From Chrysomallon squamiferum (lineage: Eukaryota > Mollusca > Gastropoda > Neomphalida > Peltospiridae): 64,000 nucleotides of DNA. Below are positions 22,674 through 32,868 of this stretch, one piece after another; positions within the stretch are counted from its first letter, which is position 1; every line of letters begins with the position of its first letter. Made by a program: the position numbers and the translations under genes. The notes under the pieces were generated by a model. The model was not told where the DNA came from. It made no database searches and was given only the letters and a program-made list of their open reading frames with translations. Where the stretch lies: assembly GCA_012295275.1 (NCBI GenBank), contig CM022677.1, positions 15,288,970 to 15,352,969 on the forward strand, written 5' to 3'.

Positions 22674-22703
22674 CTGAAGCAAACCTTTTGGCAGGCATCC
22701 CGG
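22674..22703 (-). CDS. 30-nt micro-exon
   Basis: Between ATTATTAGTAG and TTCAG/GTAAAG it encodes PGCLPKGLLQ in phase 0 at both ends. It joins in frame to the 96-nt exon downstream. Short length makes the call uncertain. It is supported by the second 30-nt exon at 23816 and by the consistent phase. Confidence 0.4.
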
Positions 22704-22709
22704 CTACTA

Positions 22710-23810
22710 ATAATTATTAATGATGAGCCTAAAACTGTGACAGGAATATATCTCATAGAGAAAAATAAAAACAAATTTATAAATTAAAAATTAAAGAAAA
22801 GCATTAATCCCAAATCTAAACTAATTACTTCTGCTAGTTAGATTCTTCAATATAATGAAAGTCACATCTATAGCTGATGGATGCTATTAATTTAAATGTT
22901 ATGATGTACATACAGAAAAGTTTTGAATACCAGTATTTTAAAAAATAAATATATAAATAAATAAAATATCAAAAATAATTTAAAAATTAAATATAAATAA
23001 AAAGATACAAAGATAAAAGAGATAATAGTAAAGGAAAATGAAGATGAACTAAAATTCACCAAATTTATAGTGAAATAAATCAACATTAAAATAAAAATCA
23101 TTGCATAATGCAGAACAGAATTGTTGAAAGTATTAAACTTGTTAAAAAAAAACCCTGAAAGATCGACATCAAAACAAAAAAAAAGAAGGCAAAAGTAATA
23201 GAAAATCAAAACATCTGCCTAAAAATTGTAATTTTAAACTTTTATTTGCAGTTGTAAAATTACTTAAAGTAAAACATAACAAATAATGCATTTTCTAATA
23301 ACCTAACAAAACGAACTATAAGTATTATAACCAAACTGATTCAAGTACTACAAAGTAATATTTCTTTCTTTATTAAATTTAATTGTTAGTCTTAATAAAA
23401 AAGACTATCCAAATTAAGGCAAAAATACAGTGCTTATATCTAAGAACAATTTGATGTTAAAAGAAATAAATCATCAACAGTTAAAATCCATATTAATAAT
23501 AACAAAAACAAATAAATAAAAACAACAAATCCACAACAACAACGTTACTTCTGGAGTTATCTAATAAAAAAAAAATTAAAAAAAACAGCAACATTTTAGC
23601 CAAGAAACTGCCTACACAATCCATTAAGAAAAGATTTAAGGTAAAAAGAAGAAAAGAAACATTTATCTAATTATCAGCTACAGTTTGTTACACAAATGAA
23701 ATTTAAGTCTAAAAACAGATCTCTTGTTGGTCTTTATCCATCCAAGAAACAAAAGCAATACATTTTTCTCCTCTGTCATTACATCCATACAAAACTTAAT
23801 TAAAACTTTA
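22710..23810. other. AT-rich intron-like DNA
   Basis: No exon with splice signals and open frame was found. Adenine-rich stretches on the plus strand create the minus-strand open frame at 22892-23209, which is Phe/Ile/Tyr-rich and not credible. Confidence 0.5.
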
Positions 23811-23815
23811 CTTAC

Positions 23816-23845
23816 CTTTTCACTGCAACCATTTTCTGCAGTTTT
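23816..23845 (-). CDS. 30-nt micro-exon
   Basis: It is bounded by a good acceptor (TTTGTCTTTCAG) and a near-consensus donor (AAAAG/GTAAGT), and encodes KTAENGCSEK in phase 0. It is one of two 30-nt exons in a row in this gene model. The strong splice sites make it more credible than its size would suggest. Confidence 0.5.
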
Positions 23846-24059
23846 CTGAAAGACAAATAACAGGGTAATAAATCTAATAAGTTAGTAAGTAATTTTAAAT
23901 TACTAACAATTACTAAGAAATGTATTTAAAATAATTTTAAAAGTAATAGTTAAAAAGAAATAATCATTAACACTAACTGAAGTGTGTCAAAAATGCATAA
24001 ACTGATGCTGTTTTCAATAAACACTTTCTCCATAGCTAGCGTTACAAAAAATGTGTCTA

Positions 24060-24083
24060 GAGGTGTGTGTGTGTGTGTGTGTA
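24060..24083. repeat. short (GT)n run
   Basis: About ten GT dinucleotides in AT-rich DNA. Confidence 0.7.
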
Positions 24084-24774
24084 TAAAAACAAAGCAAAAA
24101 AACATTACTGTATTGGATATTTAAATACAACATATTCTTTTGATGGTTTAAACAAATTATAATTGGGATAAAAAATTATGGCATTATATGTATTATAATC
24201 TGGCATTTAGAAATAAAGAAATGAAATTCAATTTAACAAAAAAGGTTGATAAAATTATATGCTCCAATGAGTGGCAATAAAAACATTTTTTAGTCCTTTT
24301 TCCTAAAAGCTCATAGAAATGACAATGTTTCCCATCAATGCAATAACTATCACAGCAGCAATGGAACTAACCTTAAACCTGTAGAGTCACAAAGATCAAC
24401 AGTTCAAATACTACAGAAAGTTTCTACACCAATATTTGCTCTCCTGGAATAACCATTAAATAATTATAGAAACACTATTAAAACCTGTAACTATGAAGTT
24501 GTTTATATTTTAAAATGAAGACAAACATTAAAGAAAGAAAGAAAACAGGGAAAAATGATTTTTAGCATGTTTGAAGTCATGTTAAAAAAGCTTAATATAG
24601 TATGATGACAAAAGCTTCTTAACTTAATTTTTTAATGAACTTTCACAACTGTTTAAGAAAATTGTGTAAAATCTTTATTAACTGGAAATGTATCTAATTC
24701 CAAAAACTGGCTTTATAATGGTGCAAATAAATCAGGAAATTAAAATAAAAATTAGCAAAACAATAATAGAGATA

Positions 24775-24775
24775 A

Positions 24776-24836
<61 letters not shown>
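24775..24836. repeat. (AAT)n microsatellite
   Basis: About twenty AAT triplets, followed by an AAAG-rich tract to about 24880. Confidence 0.95.
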
Positions 24837-24838
<2 letters not shown>

Positions 24839-25361
24839 GAAAAAGAAAAGAAAGAAAGAAAAAGTAAAAGAAAAATTGAAAAAAACAAAAAAAAAACCCA
24901 GTAACAAAGAAAGAAATAGAAAGAACACTTAGCTACCGTGTCAAAGTATTTGGCATTGTGGTGTTTATTATGGGTAAACACTGCTATCATCACCTTGACC
25001 ATCACAGTGACCAGTGTCCTCCTCGATCAAGGTTGATAATTTTATTGATTCTGTGAAAACATAAGTTTTTTGTTATTCAAGAGTGCGCCTAGAAAAATAA
25101 ATTACTTAGGAAAACAAACAAAGGGACAGATGCAGAAAAAGAATATCAATTTTAAGGATTACATTCTGTTAGAAATATAAAAATACCACAACATTTAGTG
25201 CAAAACTACTTAAAGTTCTATAAATAAAAACAAGAGGAATTTTAATACGAAATCATACTTAAAATATCAATAAAATTCCATTTTAATTAACACACTGTAG
25301 TACTTTGCATTTGAAACTAAATTATACCTTAAAATTAACATATCTAAATTTAAAATCTTAC

Positions 25362-25717
25362 CTGCTGTCTTACCCTGGTATTTATCATTTGCTGTCACTG
25401 CTTTAAAACTGTAGCATCTTATGCCAGAAGATGAATCTGTTTCTTCTTTGTCACCACAGGTCAAGGTTATGGTGCTGCTCCCTTGTCTCATATCTTGAAC
25501 AGTGCTTTGGTGATAGCTTGTGAGTATTCCATTGTGTTGGTACTGCTGCAGGTAGTAAGGTTTGCATTATGATCCAGTCCAGACTGACACCTCTGATGGG
25601 CAGGACAGGGTACAGTATGGCGGAAGTTTACTGACATCAGACACTGACTGATTCAAGTCAAATGAATGGTTGTTTAAGCTTTTTCACTTTTTCTTGACCT
25701 TGGATAATTTCTATCAC
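25362..25717 (-). pseudogene. large cysteine-containing exon with frameshifts
   Basis: The acceptor is TTAATTTCAG and the donor ACAGCAG/GTAAGA, with a second in-frame donor CAGG/GTAAGA 12 bases earlier. Coding-like sequence switches frame. In order: VIEIIQGQEKVKKLKQPF, FDLNQSVSDVSKLPPYCTLS, CPAHQRCQSGLDHNANLTTC, SSTNTMEYSQAITKALFK, then RQGSSTITLTCGDKEETDSS and SGIRCYSFKAVTANDKYQGK. The Cys-rich, Asn/Thr-containing nature suggests an extracellular domain. I do not recognise the family. Two or three small indels are needed to read it as one, so the gene copy is decayed or the sequence has errors. Confidence 0.5.
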
Positions 25718-26570
25718 CTGAAATTAACATTAAAAGATTAATGTTTATTAGCCACAGGTTTCTGGTGTTAAAAATGTTAAAATATGTTAACTTGAGACAT
25801 TTTTTATTATGAATTTTCTTCTATTTGTCTGCTATTTTCTAGCTATCAATCTGTAATGGCAACAGTGAAAACAATGTACTTTAGGTATCTATATTATGAT
25901 AATTACAAAGAATTCAAATTTTTTAAAAATTTGCATTAAAATATATATGAATGGGTTGGAATGACTTAGGAACTACTTTAAATCAAGTTTTCATCAATAT
26001 GCTTTTATGTGACTGGAGAAATGTTAATTGATTTGATTCTGTTTTATTTTCCTTCTCACTATGTATATAACAATTTTATTTACCAACAACGGGTGAACTT
26101 TGTTGGTGGGTGGTGTTGCCTGCACATCCCTCCTAACTCCAGTGACATCGGCTTTCCTTTCTGTATAAATAAAATTTTAAAATATAATAAAATAAACATA
26201 TCATATAGAAATTAATAACAAACATGTGTTACACAGATAAATAAAAAAATGAAACAATATAAAACACCTACTCAAAAACATTATTTATGAATATATATAA
26301 GTCTTCAAGTTCAAACTCATGTAAATAATGCTTTAACATAAATATAATAATTATGCCTTCTTGTAAAGTGGTAACAATCATTAAACACAAATAGAAAAAT
26401 TATCTTAAAGATCTACTAACATCAATCTAATTTAATCTGAATGAAAAACAAACATTTTACAATTTTTAAAACATAATTTAATTATAAAGGTAACATTTCC
26501 AAACACTCATCTGACTGAACTGTTTTATTTCACAGCTTTATTTCATACTTTCCTATTAATTAATACAAAC

Positions 26571-26678
26571 CAGAACATCAGGAGCTGTCTGACTGTTTGC
26601 TAGTCTGCTTTTAACAGATGCTATCTCTTTAGCAATTTTAACTTTCAGTTCATCAGTTGTTAAACCTGAGATGGTGTT
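26571..26678 (-). CDS. coiled-coil-like exon
   Basis: The acceptor is CTATTTTTCTAG and the donor GTTCTG/GTTTGT. The 108 nt are 36 codons, fully open in phase 0: NTISGLTTDELKVKIAKEIA, then SVKSRLANSQTAPDVL. The middle has heptad-like hydrophobic spacing (L-K-V-K-I-A-K-E-I-A-S-V). It fits between the Cys-rich exon at 25.4-25.7 and the coiled-coil exons at 27.6-30.4 kb. Confidence 0.6.
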
Positions 26679-27604
26679 CTAGAAAAATAGATAGGTTAGA
26701 CAAATATATTCAAAACAATTTATTATTACTTTATTATTATTATTCTTATTACTATTTAATCTGTGTTTTTATAATTTCTTTTTAGCCTGAGAATAAACTA
26801 TAATATTATCAGCAATGTTTTTTTTTCGTTTTATTTTTATTATTAATTTGTTATTAAAATATCTTTTGACACAAAAAGCTGGTTTCAGTGATGAGACTTT
26901 CAGAAAAACATCTGTGTTCTTTATGGATCTAGATCAAATCTTATGTTAATATAATTTGTTCTGTAGGAAACATGATGAATTTAATCTGTAAAATATGTTA
27001 CAAAAATATATATACACTTGTGCATTAGTTTTGATTACTTCCTTACAGACTGAAATAAATTACTAACCAATACCTGAACCAAAAAATATATATGAACTCG
27101 AAAAGTGTCTTACTTATTACTGACAAGTTCATCTTTTTGTTATATGACTATATACTGTTTTCTTTAAACACAGTGTTATGTACGAAGAATCCCTTTAAAA
27201 ATTACCTTACATACATTTTGATATTAAATAGAATTAATGACAAATCTTAGAATAAAAAAATGTTTTTATTGTTTCTTTTTATTTTTTATTCATCAGATAT
27301 TGATGAACTGTCATAAAAAAGAAAATGTTTTATTTTGTTATCACTGAATAAAACAATGAATAGAAAGATATTTTTTGGTGGTTTTTTTTTTTTACTGCTG
27401 TGATGGTTTCTTTTTATTATTATTTTGTAGAAATAACTATCAACTTTATGAAATACCTGACAAATTCTAATCATGTTTGTTTCCTGTGTAAAGGCAAAAA
27501 TAATCAAGTTACAAATTAACATAGTAAAAAATAATCAAAGAATAAGACATGATTTCTGTTGTACTTATTAAAGTCTAAGTTTTCACTTCTACAAGTTAAC
27601 CAAC

Positions 27605-27703
27605 CTGATCATCCATACATCCTGTATCAAAATCTTGGTGGACCAATTTCCAAATGTCCTGCAAGTCATACTGCCTGACTCTTTTCTCTTTCAATACATT
27701 TTC
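27605..27703 (-). CDS. small charged exon of the membrane-RING gene model
   Basis: The acceptor is TTTTGTTTGCAG and the donor GATCAG/GTTGGT. The 99 nt are 33 codons in phase 0: ENVLKEKRVRQYDLQDIWKL, then VHQDFDTGCMDDQ. It is open, with a charged helical start. The family is not recognised. Confidence 0.55.
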
Positions 27704-28054
27704 CTGCAAACAAAATTACACCTTCTACAATACTGATCACCTCTTACATAATAAACTTGCAACTGGCCAATATGCGATGATGTATTTAATGAAGGCAAAG
27801 TTGCAAAAGAAAAAAAAGTCAAAGTAAACCTGCCTGTAATCGTATCAGCTGAAAAAGATATAAATGTTTTCAGTTATTTAGGAATTTTTTGTTAATCTAA
27901 ACTGTTTATATTATTTCTGATCAGACTGAAATTATGGCAGATAAATTATCAAACCAAAATTTGTGTGTTTTTAGTTTTAAGATCCTGATGTATGATGGAA
28001 GAATGAATGTGTCCATTAAGTTCAAGAAAAAATATATATTAGAACTAAACTAAC

Positions 28055-28115
28055 TTCTAATTCGGAACATATTTCCTTCTCTCTCTCCAGTGTTTCTTGC
28101 AGTTGGGAGATGTCA
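28055..28115 (-). pseudogene. short coiled-coil exon, probably shifted
   Basis: Bounded by AAAAATTAG and TTAGAA/GTTAGT. One frame reads DISQLQETLERE and another continues KEICSELE. Together they give a continuous heptad pattern that would need a one-base indel near 28085. The acceptor lacks a pyrimidine tract, so confidence is low. Confidence 0.3.
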
Positions 28116-29299
28116 CTAATTTTTCAAAAGATTACCATATTTAGAAAAAAATGAGGTTTAATAAAAACAATAACAGCATTTCTTAAACAAAATCTAAAAA
28201 AATTATTTACATTTTGTTTCTAATATATATTATTCTAATGAAAAAGCTAGGAAAAGTATTTTATAAAAATATTTCTAAGGATTTGTTAGTTTAACCAACT
28301 GTAAATACCATTAACAAAGTTAAGTAATTTAGCTTAGACACAGAACTATTTAAATAATAAAATAAAATAAAATAAAATAAATATTCACACATTCAGCGTT
28401 ACAGTATTTTTCACCAAGTTCTTTACTGAAAAACATAGAACAGAAAAATATTTTTTATCAATATTTCATAAAACCATACTAAACTTGTATTTATATATGT
28501 CACTGATTATGATGTAACAACAATAATGTATACAGTTCCTTATTTGCCTGGCAGACAGAACAAAACCTGACAATTCAAAACCAAAGCATATTTAGATATA
28601 TTTTTTCTGTAATCATTTCTCTTTTTCTCCAAAGTAAACCTGTTTTACCAAAATAAGTTTTTATTTGTGAGGCTTACTGCTGAAAAGTGAAAAATAAAAA
28701 AACAGACTCATTTATTAATAGTTTTGGGACAAAAATATTTTCTGCATACTGGTGTTAGAGAATAAGCTGACAGACACAAGTAGCAAGGAATCTTTTATAT
28801 GTACCTTTACATGGAGACAAAAGACCATACACCTGTAGGCCAGTTACCTCTCAGACACCATGCATGCACTCAAACCACTGATATGTTTTCTGTTCCTTTA
28901 ATTCATGTACAATTAATATGTCATGGATTCACATTTATTTTCTACATCTCTGAAATAATCTCAGCATTTCTGTGGAAGATTACTTTCAAAAATGAGACGC
29001 ACAGTTTGTTTGCTGAATGATAAAACTGTGGCATGACAGGCTAATACCGACAAATAAAAGATGCATCTTAGATCAAGAGAAATAAAAAATTAATCATTCT
29101 GAATAAGATACAACAACACAGGTACTTTATAGGTATATTATGATCAGAGTTTAACCATTACAGAACTGACAGGCAAATGTAAATGAGTCAGTCAAAATGT
29201 ATTGGCATATACATTTGAATTTTGGTGCCAGCCAAAACAAATGATAAAGACAATGACATTAATGCTATAAGGCAAGTTATAAATATAAAGACTACTAAC

Positions 29300-29416
29300 C
29301 TTGTTAAATTTTCAATACTGCAACAGTTTGCTTTCAGTTTGCAAATCTTTTATTTCTTTTCTTTTTTCAGCAAGTCCTTGAGAACTTTCCACAAGCTGAC
29401 CTCTCAGTTGCTCAGT
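29300..29416 (-). pseudogene. coiled-coil exon with one TGA
   Basis: The acceptor is TTTTAATTTTCAG and the donor AACAAG/GTTAGT. The 117 nt are 39 codons in phase 0: TEQLRGQLVESSQGLAEKRK, then EIKDLQTESKLLQY, TGA (29312-29314), KFNK. The heptads are clear. The stop lies five codons before the donor, so an earlier cryptic donor or decay are both possible. Confidence 0.5.
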
Positions 29417-30136
29417 CTGAAAATTAAAATCATTATTGCAAAGTCATTATTGAAGAAAACAAAATATCAAATATATATCATAAACATGTTATTTACTGCT
29501 CCAGACTTTTTCTGCTGAATCAGTCCTACTTTTTATTATTATTATTCTTTTTATTTATTTTTTTCGTTATCTTATAAATGCTGAAATTTATTCTATGATC
29601 CAGTTCTCAGCCACCTTTCATTCTAATTTTACATATTTAATTATCTTCAGAATGCTCAACTATTTATTTTAAAATGAATAAATGCATAATGGAAGCCAAC
29701 ATAATTCAGTGACCATTAAATAATAATTTCATCTACCATTTTACTTGGAATTATTATTAAAACCGATTATAATTAAAAACTTCTGTATCAAAATATTGAA
29801 CTAAATAATAAATACTGATTTATGTCCCACCACTTCTATGGTATTAAGGCACCTGTGAGTGTATAAAGACACCAGATGCTCAAATCATTCATAAGATGAA
29901 ATATTTTTTTAGATACATTTTTAGATAAATAGAAAACATTTCAAACATAGAAATGAAATGGAAGAAAAACCAAGTAATACAAGGGCACTGCATCCTCAGT
30001 CTCTAAAGTTTTTTTACTTTGAAAATAAAAACAGACAGAGACACACACTAACACACACATACAAAACAAATAGTAAAAAAACCCACAAATCTCTAGCAAT
30101 GTATTTAGGCTATATTTTAAAGAAAACATTCCATAC

Positions 30137-30249
30137 CTCTTGAAGCAATTGCTGAGTTTGGAATATCTCTGCTGACAACGATTCTTCCAGTTACGGAATT
30201 TAGTTCTCATCAGTCATATCTTTGTCATCAGCACTAATTTTTATTTCTT
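30137..30249 (-). pseudogene. coiled-coil exon with two TAA codons
   Basis: The acceptor is TGACCTTTCAG and the donor CAAGAG/GTATGG. In the phase that fits both neighbours it reads (E)EIKISADDKDMTDEN, TAA, IP, TAA, LEESLSAEIFQTQQLLQE, ending in phase 0 before the exon at 29416. The TAA codons at 30200-30202 and 30191-30193 occupy places where Gln (CAA) would suit the heptads. All other features look like a living exon. Confidence 0.45.
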
Positions 30250-30410
30250 CTGAAAGGTCACATATTCTTCTGAGATTTCCATTTTCAAATATATTAAAAA
30301 TTAAGTGTAAAATTACCACATAATAATCTTAATAGGAATAAAATACTTTAAGTGTTAATATAAATAATATATAGTTATTGTTTTTATAATGAAAATATAT
30401 ATGTTCTTAC

Positions 30411-30448
30411 CTTCCAACCTGTTCAGTACGGTAACTATCTGCTTGTAA
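30411..30448 (-). CDS. 38-nt micro-exon, coiled-coil-like
   Basis: A good acceptor (TTTATTTTACAG) and donor (GGAAG/GTAAGA) bound 38 nt. In the phase set by the first exon it reads YKQIVTVLNRLE with one base on each side, and continues in frame into the exon at 30249. Two frames are open in so short a piece, but this one makes a continuous amphipathic helix. Confidence 0.5.
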
Positions 30449-30927
30449 CTGTAAAATAAAATAATATTAGATTAGCATTTCTGTCTTCTAGTACTGGAAC
30501 TTTTAATAATAATTTAAACATCGACAATAATTTAAACACTATCAGTTTTGCCCACATCTCACTTCAAAAAATGTAAAGAAACAAATGTTAAATTAACTGC
30601 TAAAGAAAAAAGATTACAGTAATTAAAAAAATAAAAATAAAAAGCAACACATACAATATATTATTGCTTAGAATTAATCATGGTTCAAACTTATTTCACG
30701 ATACTGATTATGTTGTAAAACTATATGAATGAAAATTCAAGACTCATCAGAACAAAAATCTATCAGCACAGTTATTCAAGTGTGGCTTTTGTTCTGAAGC
30801 TTAAAAATACCTAAGAAATTTGATGACGTAACCACTTTTTTAACAGAATTCCCACCTCCTCCATCAACATCAGGATTTTCTGTTACTGACATGTAAATGT
30901 CACCTGATTTTGTCCACGTTAACTTAC

Positions 30928-31067
30928 ACAGTGTAAGCAAAATCAGTCCTGGCAAAATCTGCAAATATAAAACAAATAAAACAGTAAAAGACGACAGAAT
31001 CTATTCTCCTCAGGAGTAGCATCATCAGCAGCAGAAACATACTGCCACTGCTTCCACAGACATCCAT
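30928..31067 (-). CDS. first coding exon: ATG and hydrophobic N-terminus
   Basis: The ATG at 31067 starts MDVCGSSGSMFLLLMMLLLR, then RIDSVVFYCFICFIFADFAR and TDFAYT, ending at a consensus donor (ACTGT/GTAAGT). The leucine/methionine block looks like a signal peptide core and the second hydrophobic block could be a membrane segment. The phase-2 donor fits the 38-nt exon at 30448. An alternative frame with a downstream acceptor (ATATTTGCAG at about 30959) gives LILLTLCKLTW, then DIYMSVTENPDVDG, so an alternative first exon is possible. Upstream DNA is richer in CpG, as expected near a promoter. Confidence 0.45.
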
Positions 31068-31900
31068 TTTATGGCAGAAGGGAAGATGGTAGAAAGTGTA
31101 AATGTGAAAATAAATGAAGACCGTATTAATAATAACATGCAAATTCCATATATTTTAAAATACATTTTAAGTTAAAATTGTCCTTTTTCTCTCTCAAAAT
31201 AAACTATGATTCATCTACAATATCTGAAAATTTAAATGCAATTTACAAGAGGAGAAAAATATCAAATAGTAATAATATAAAAAAAAAAAAAAATTATAAT
31301 CTACTTTTGAAATGGCTGACATTGTAAATGAAAACTAAATGCAAATAAATAGGGTGATTCTTGAAACAATTGTATTCCGGGAATGATCACTCTCAAATAC
31401 TTTTTGTAAGTGAAATTACACAAATAAGTTCATTGTGAATAAAAATGTAAAAAATTAAAATATTTTAATGGTGCATATATTTTCTCTCTTGAAAAGTTTT
31501 TTCTGCCACAAAATTCAAAAATATTTATTAAAAAGACAAATCAGTAATTCACTTACTTAATAATATTCTAATCCGTAACTAATGTTAACTCTAAAATGTT
31601 ATATTCACCATATATGTGAATTTTTTGTTTTTAAATTCTTTCCTTGCATGGCCTCGATCATATTCCGACATATTTGATGTTGACGTCTGCGTTTACAGTA
31701 TCGGCTGTTTCCGTAGTTCCAAATTAATTTATGCGCGATAGTGCTGACCTCTATACTCAATTGGTATTACGTAGAGTGGATATACTAATTATCGTACCGT
31801 TTCGCTTTTCCGTACTCTTTCACTTTGCTGCATTACCTCTGGTCTGTTTTTGACCCGCATATTGTTTTATTGATCTATTGTTTTATTCCGCACATAATGT
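31068..31900 (-). promoter_or_regulatory. candidate promoter region of the minus-strand gene
   Basis: Between about 31640 and 31860 CpG dinucleotides are clearly denser than in the AT-rich surroundings. The stretch lies upstream of the candidate start at 31067. No TATA box or initiator was singled out. This is inference from composition and position. Confidence 0.25.
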
Positions 31901-32077
31901 AATTAACAATAATGAATCAGAATAAATTGCAAGCAAGCACAGGAACTGTTTTCGCTGAACTTTTTAAATTTTCAATCAACATCAGATTTTTACGAAGGTA
32001 CACGGTCATCATTTAGAGAATAGCATTATGCAAAACCTATCAACGATCACAATCATTGTTTAGATTTTAAAAGTGAA

Positions 32078-32079
<2 letters not shown>

Positions 32080-32125
<46 letters not shown>
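32080..32125. repeat. (AAT)n microsatellite
   Basis: About fifteen AAT triplets. The following 32130-32868 holds no recognised feature. Confidence 0.95.
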
Positions 32126-32126
<1 letters not shown>

Positions 32127-32868
32127 CTTTGGTCTTTCAACAGTTATAAAGAAATCCATCGAAAATTAAGAAAAATGGAAGTGAATTAAAGAGTGCCATT
32201 TTATTTCCATAAGGAGTACTGATAATAATATAACTATTGCATTTTGTTACTATTATTATTGGTAGAGTAGTAGTGGTAGTAATTTAAAACTAAAAATAAA
32301 GTTGTAAAATATTTAAATAAACAGCAGTATTTATAGCAGAAGGAGCAATGTTAGCAGTTGTACTAGAGACTTTTCTTCTTCTAATCAAAAATTATATTGT
32401 AAGTGAAAATATATAAATAACTAATTTCACTTTCACGCACCAACGTCTCCAAAAAAAGCAAGATTCTGAATTTTATAATAAAACTTATCTGAAAAAATCT
32501 AGATGACAGCACGTCGACATTATAGAAAATAATCAAATCTGTTTTTCTAGTTACAAATTTGCTGAGAGTTTATCACTGTTACTGTCCCATTTCCTCAGTG
32601 TCAGTGAATAGTAGAAATTCGTGATTATCAGTTCACAAAAAAGTTTCTAACATTTCTCAGTTTAGGTATTGATATATTCAAGTTTAATGTAATTGTGGAA
32701 TACATGCTCTACGCATGTCAATAAATATATTTAATAATTTTCAAGAAAGCACCTAATTCCATAAACACAAAATTACAAACTACTGGAAATGAACTTGACA
32801 ATGTTTAAATGGTGCATTTGTTCTCTACTGAAAGATTTTTCTTTCACAAAATTTGAAGATATTAAGTT

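Noticed and set aside
30776-30959. Signal-peptide-like LILLTLCKLTW followed by DIYMSVTENPDVDGGGG
   Set aside because: It lacks an ATG and overlaps the better-supported first exon in another frame; noted as a possible alternative exon there.
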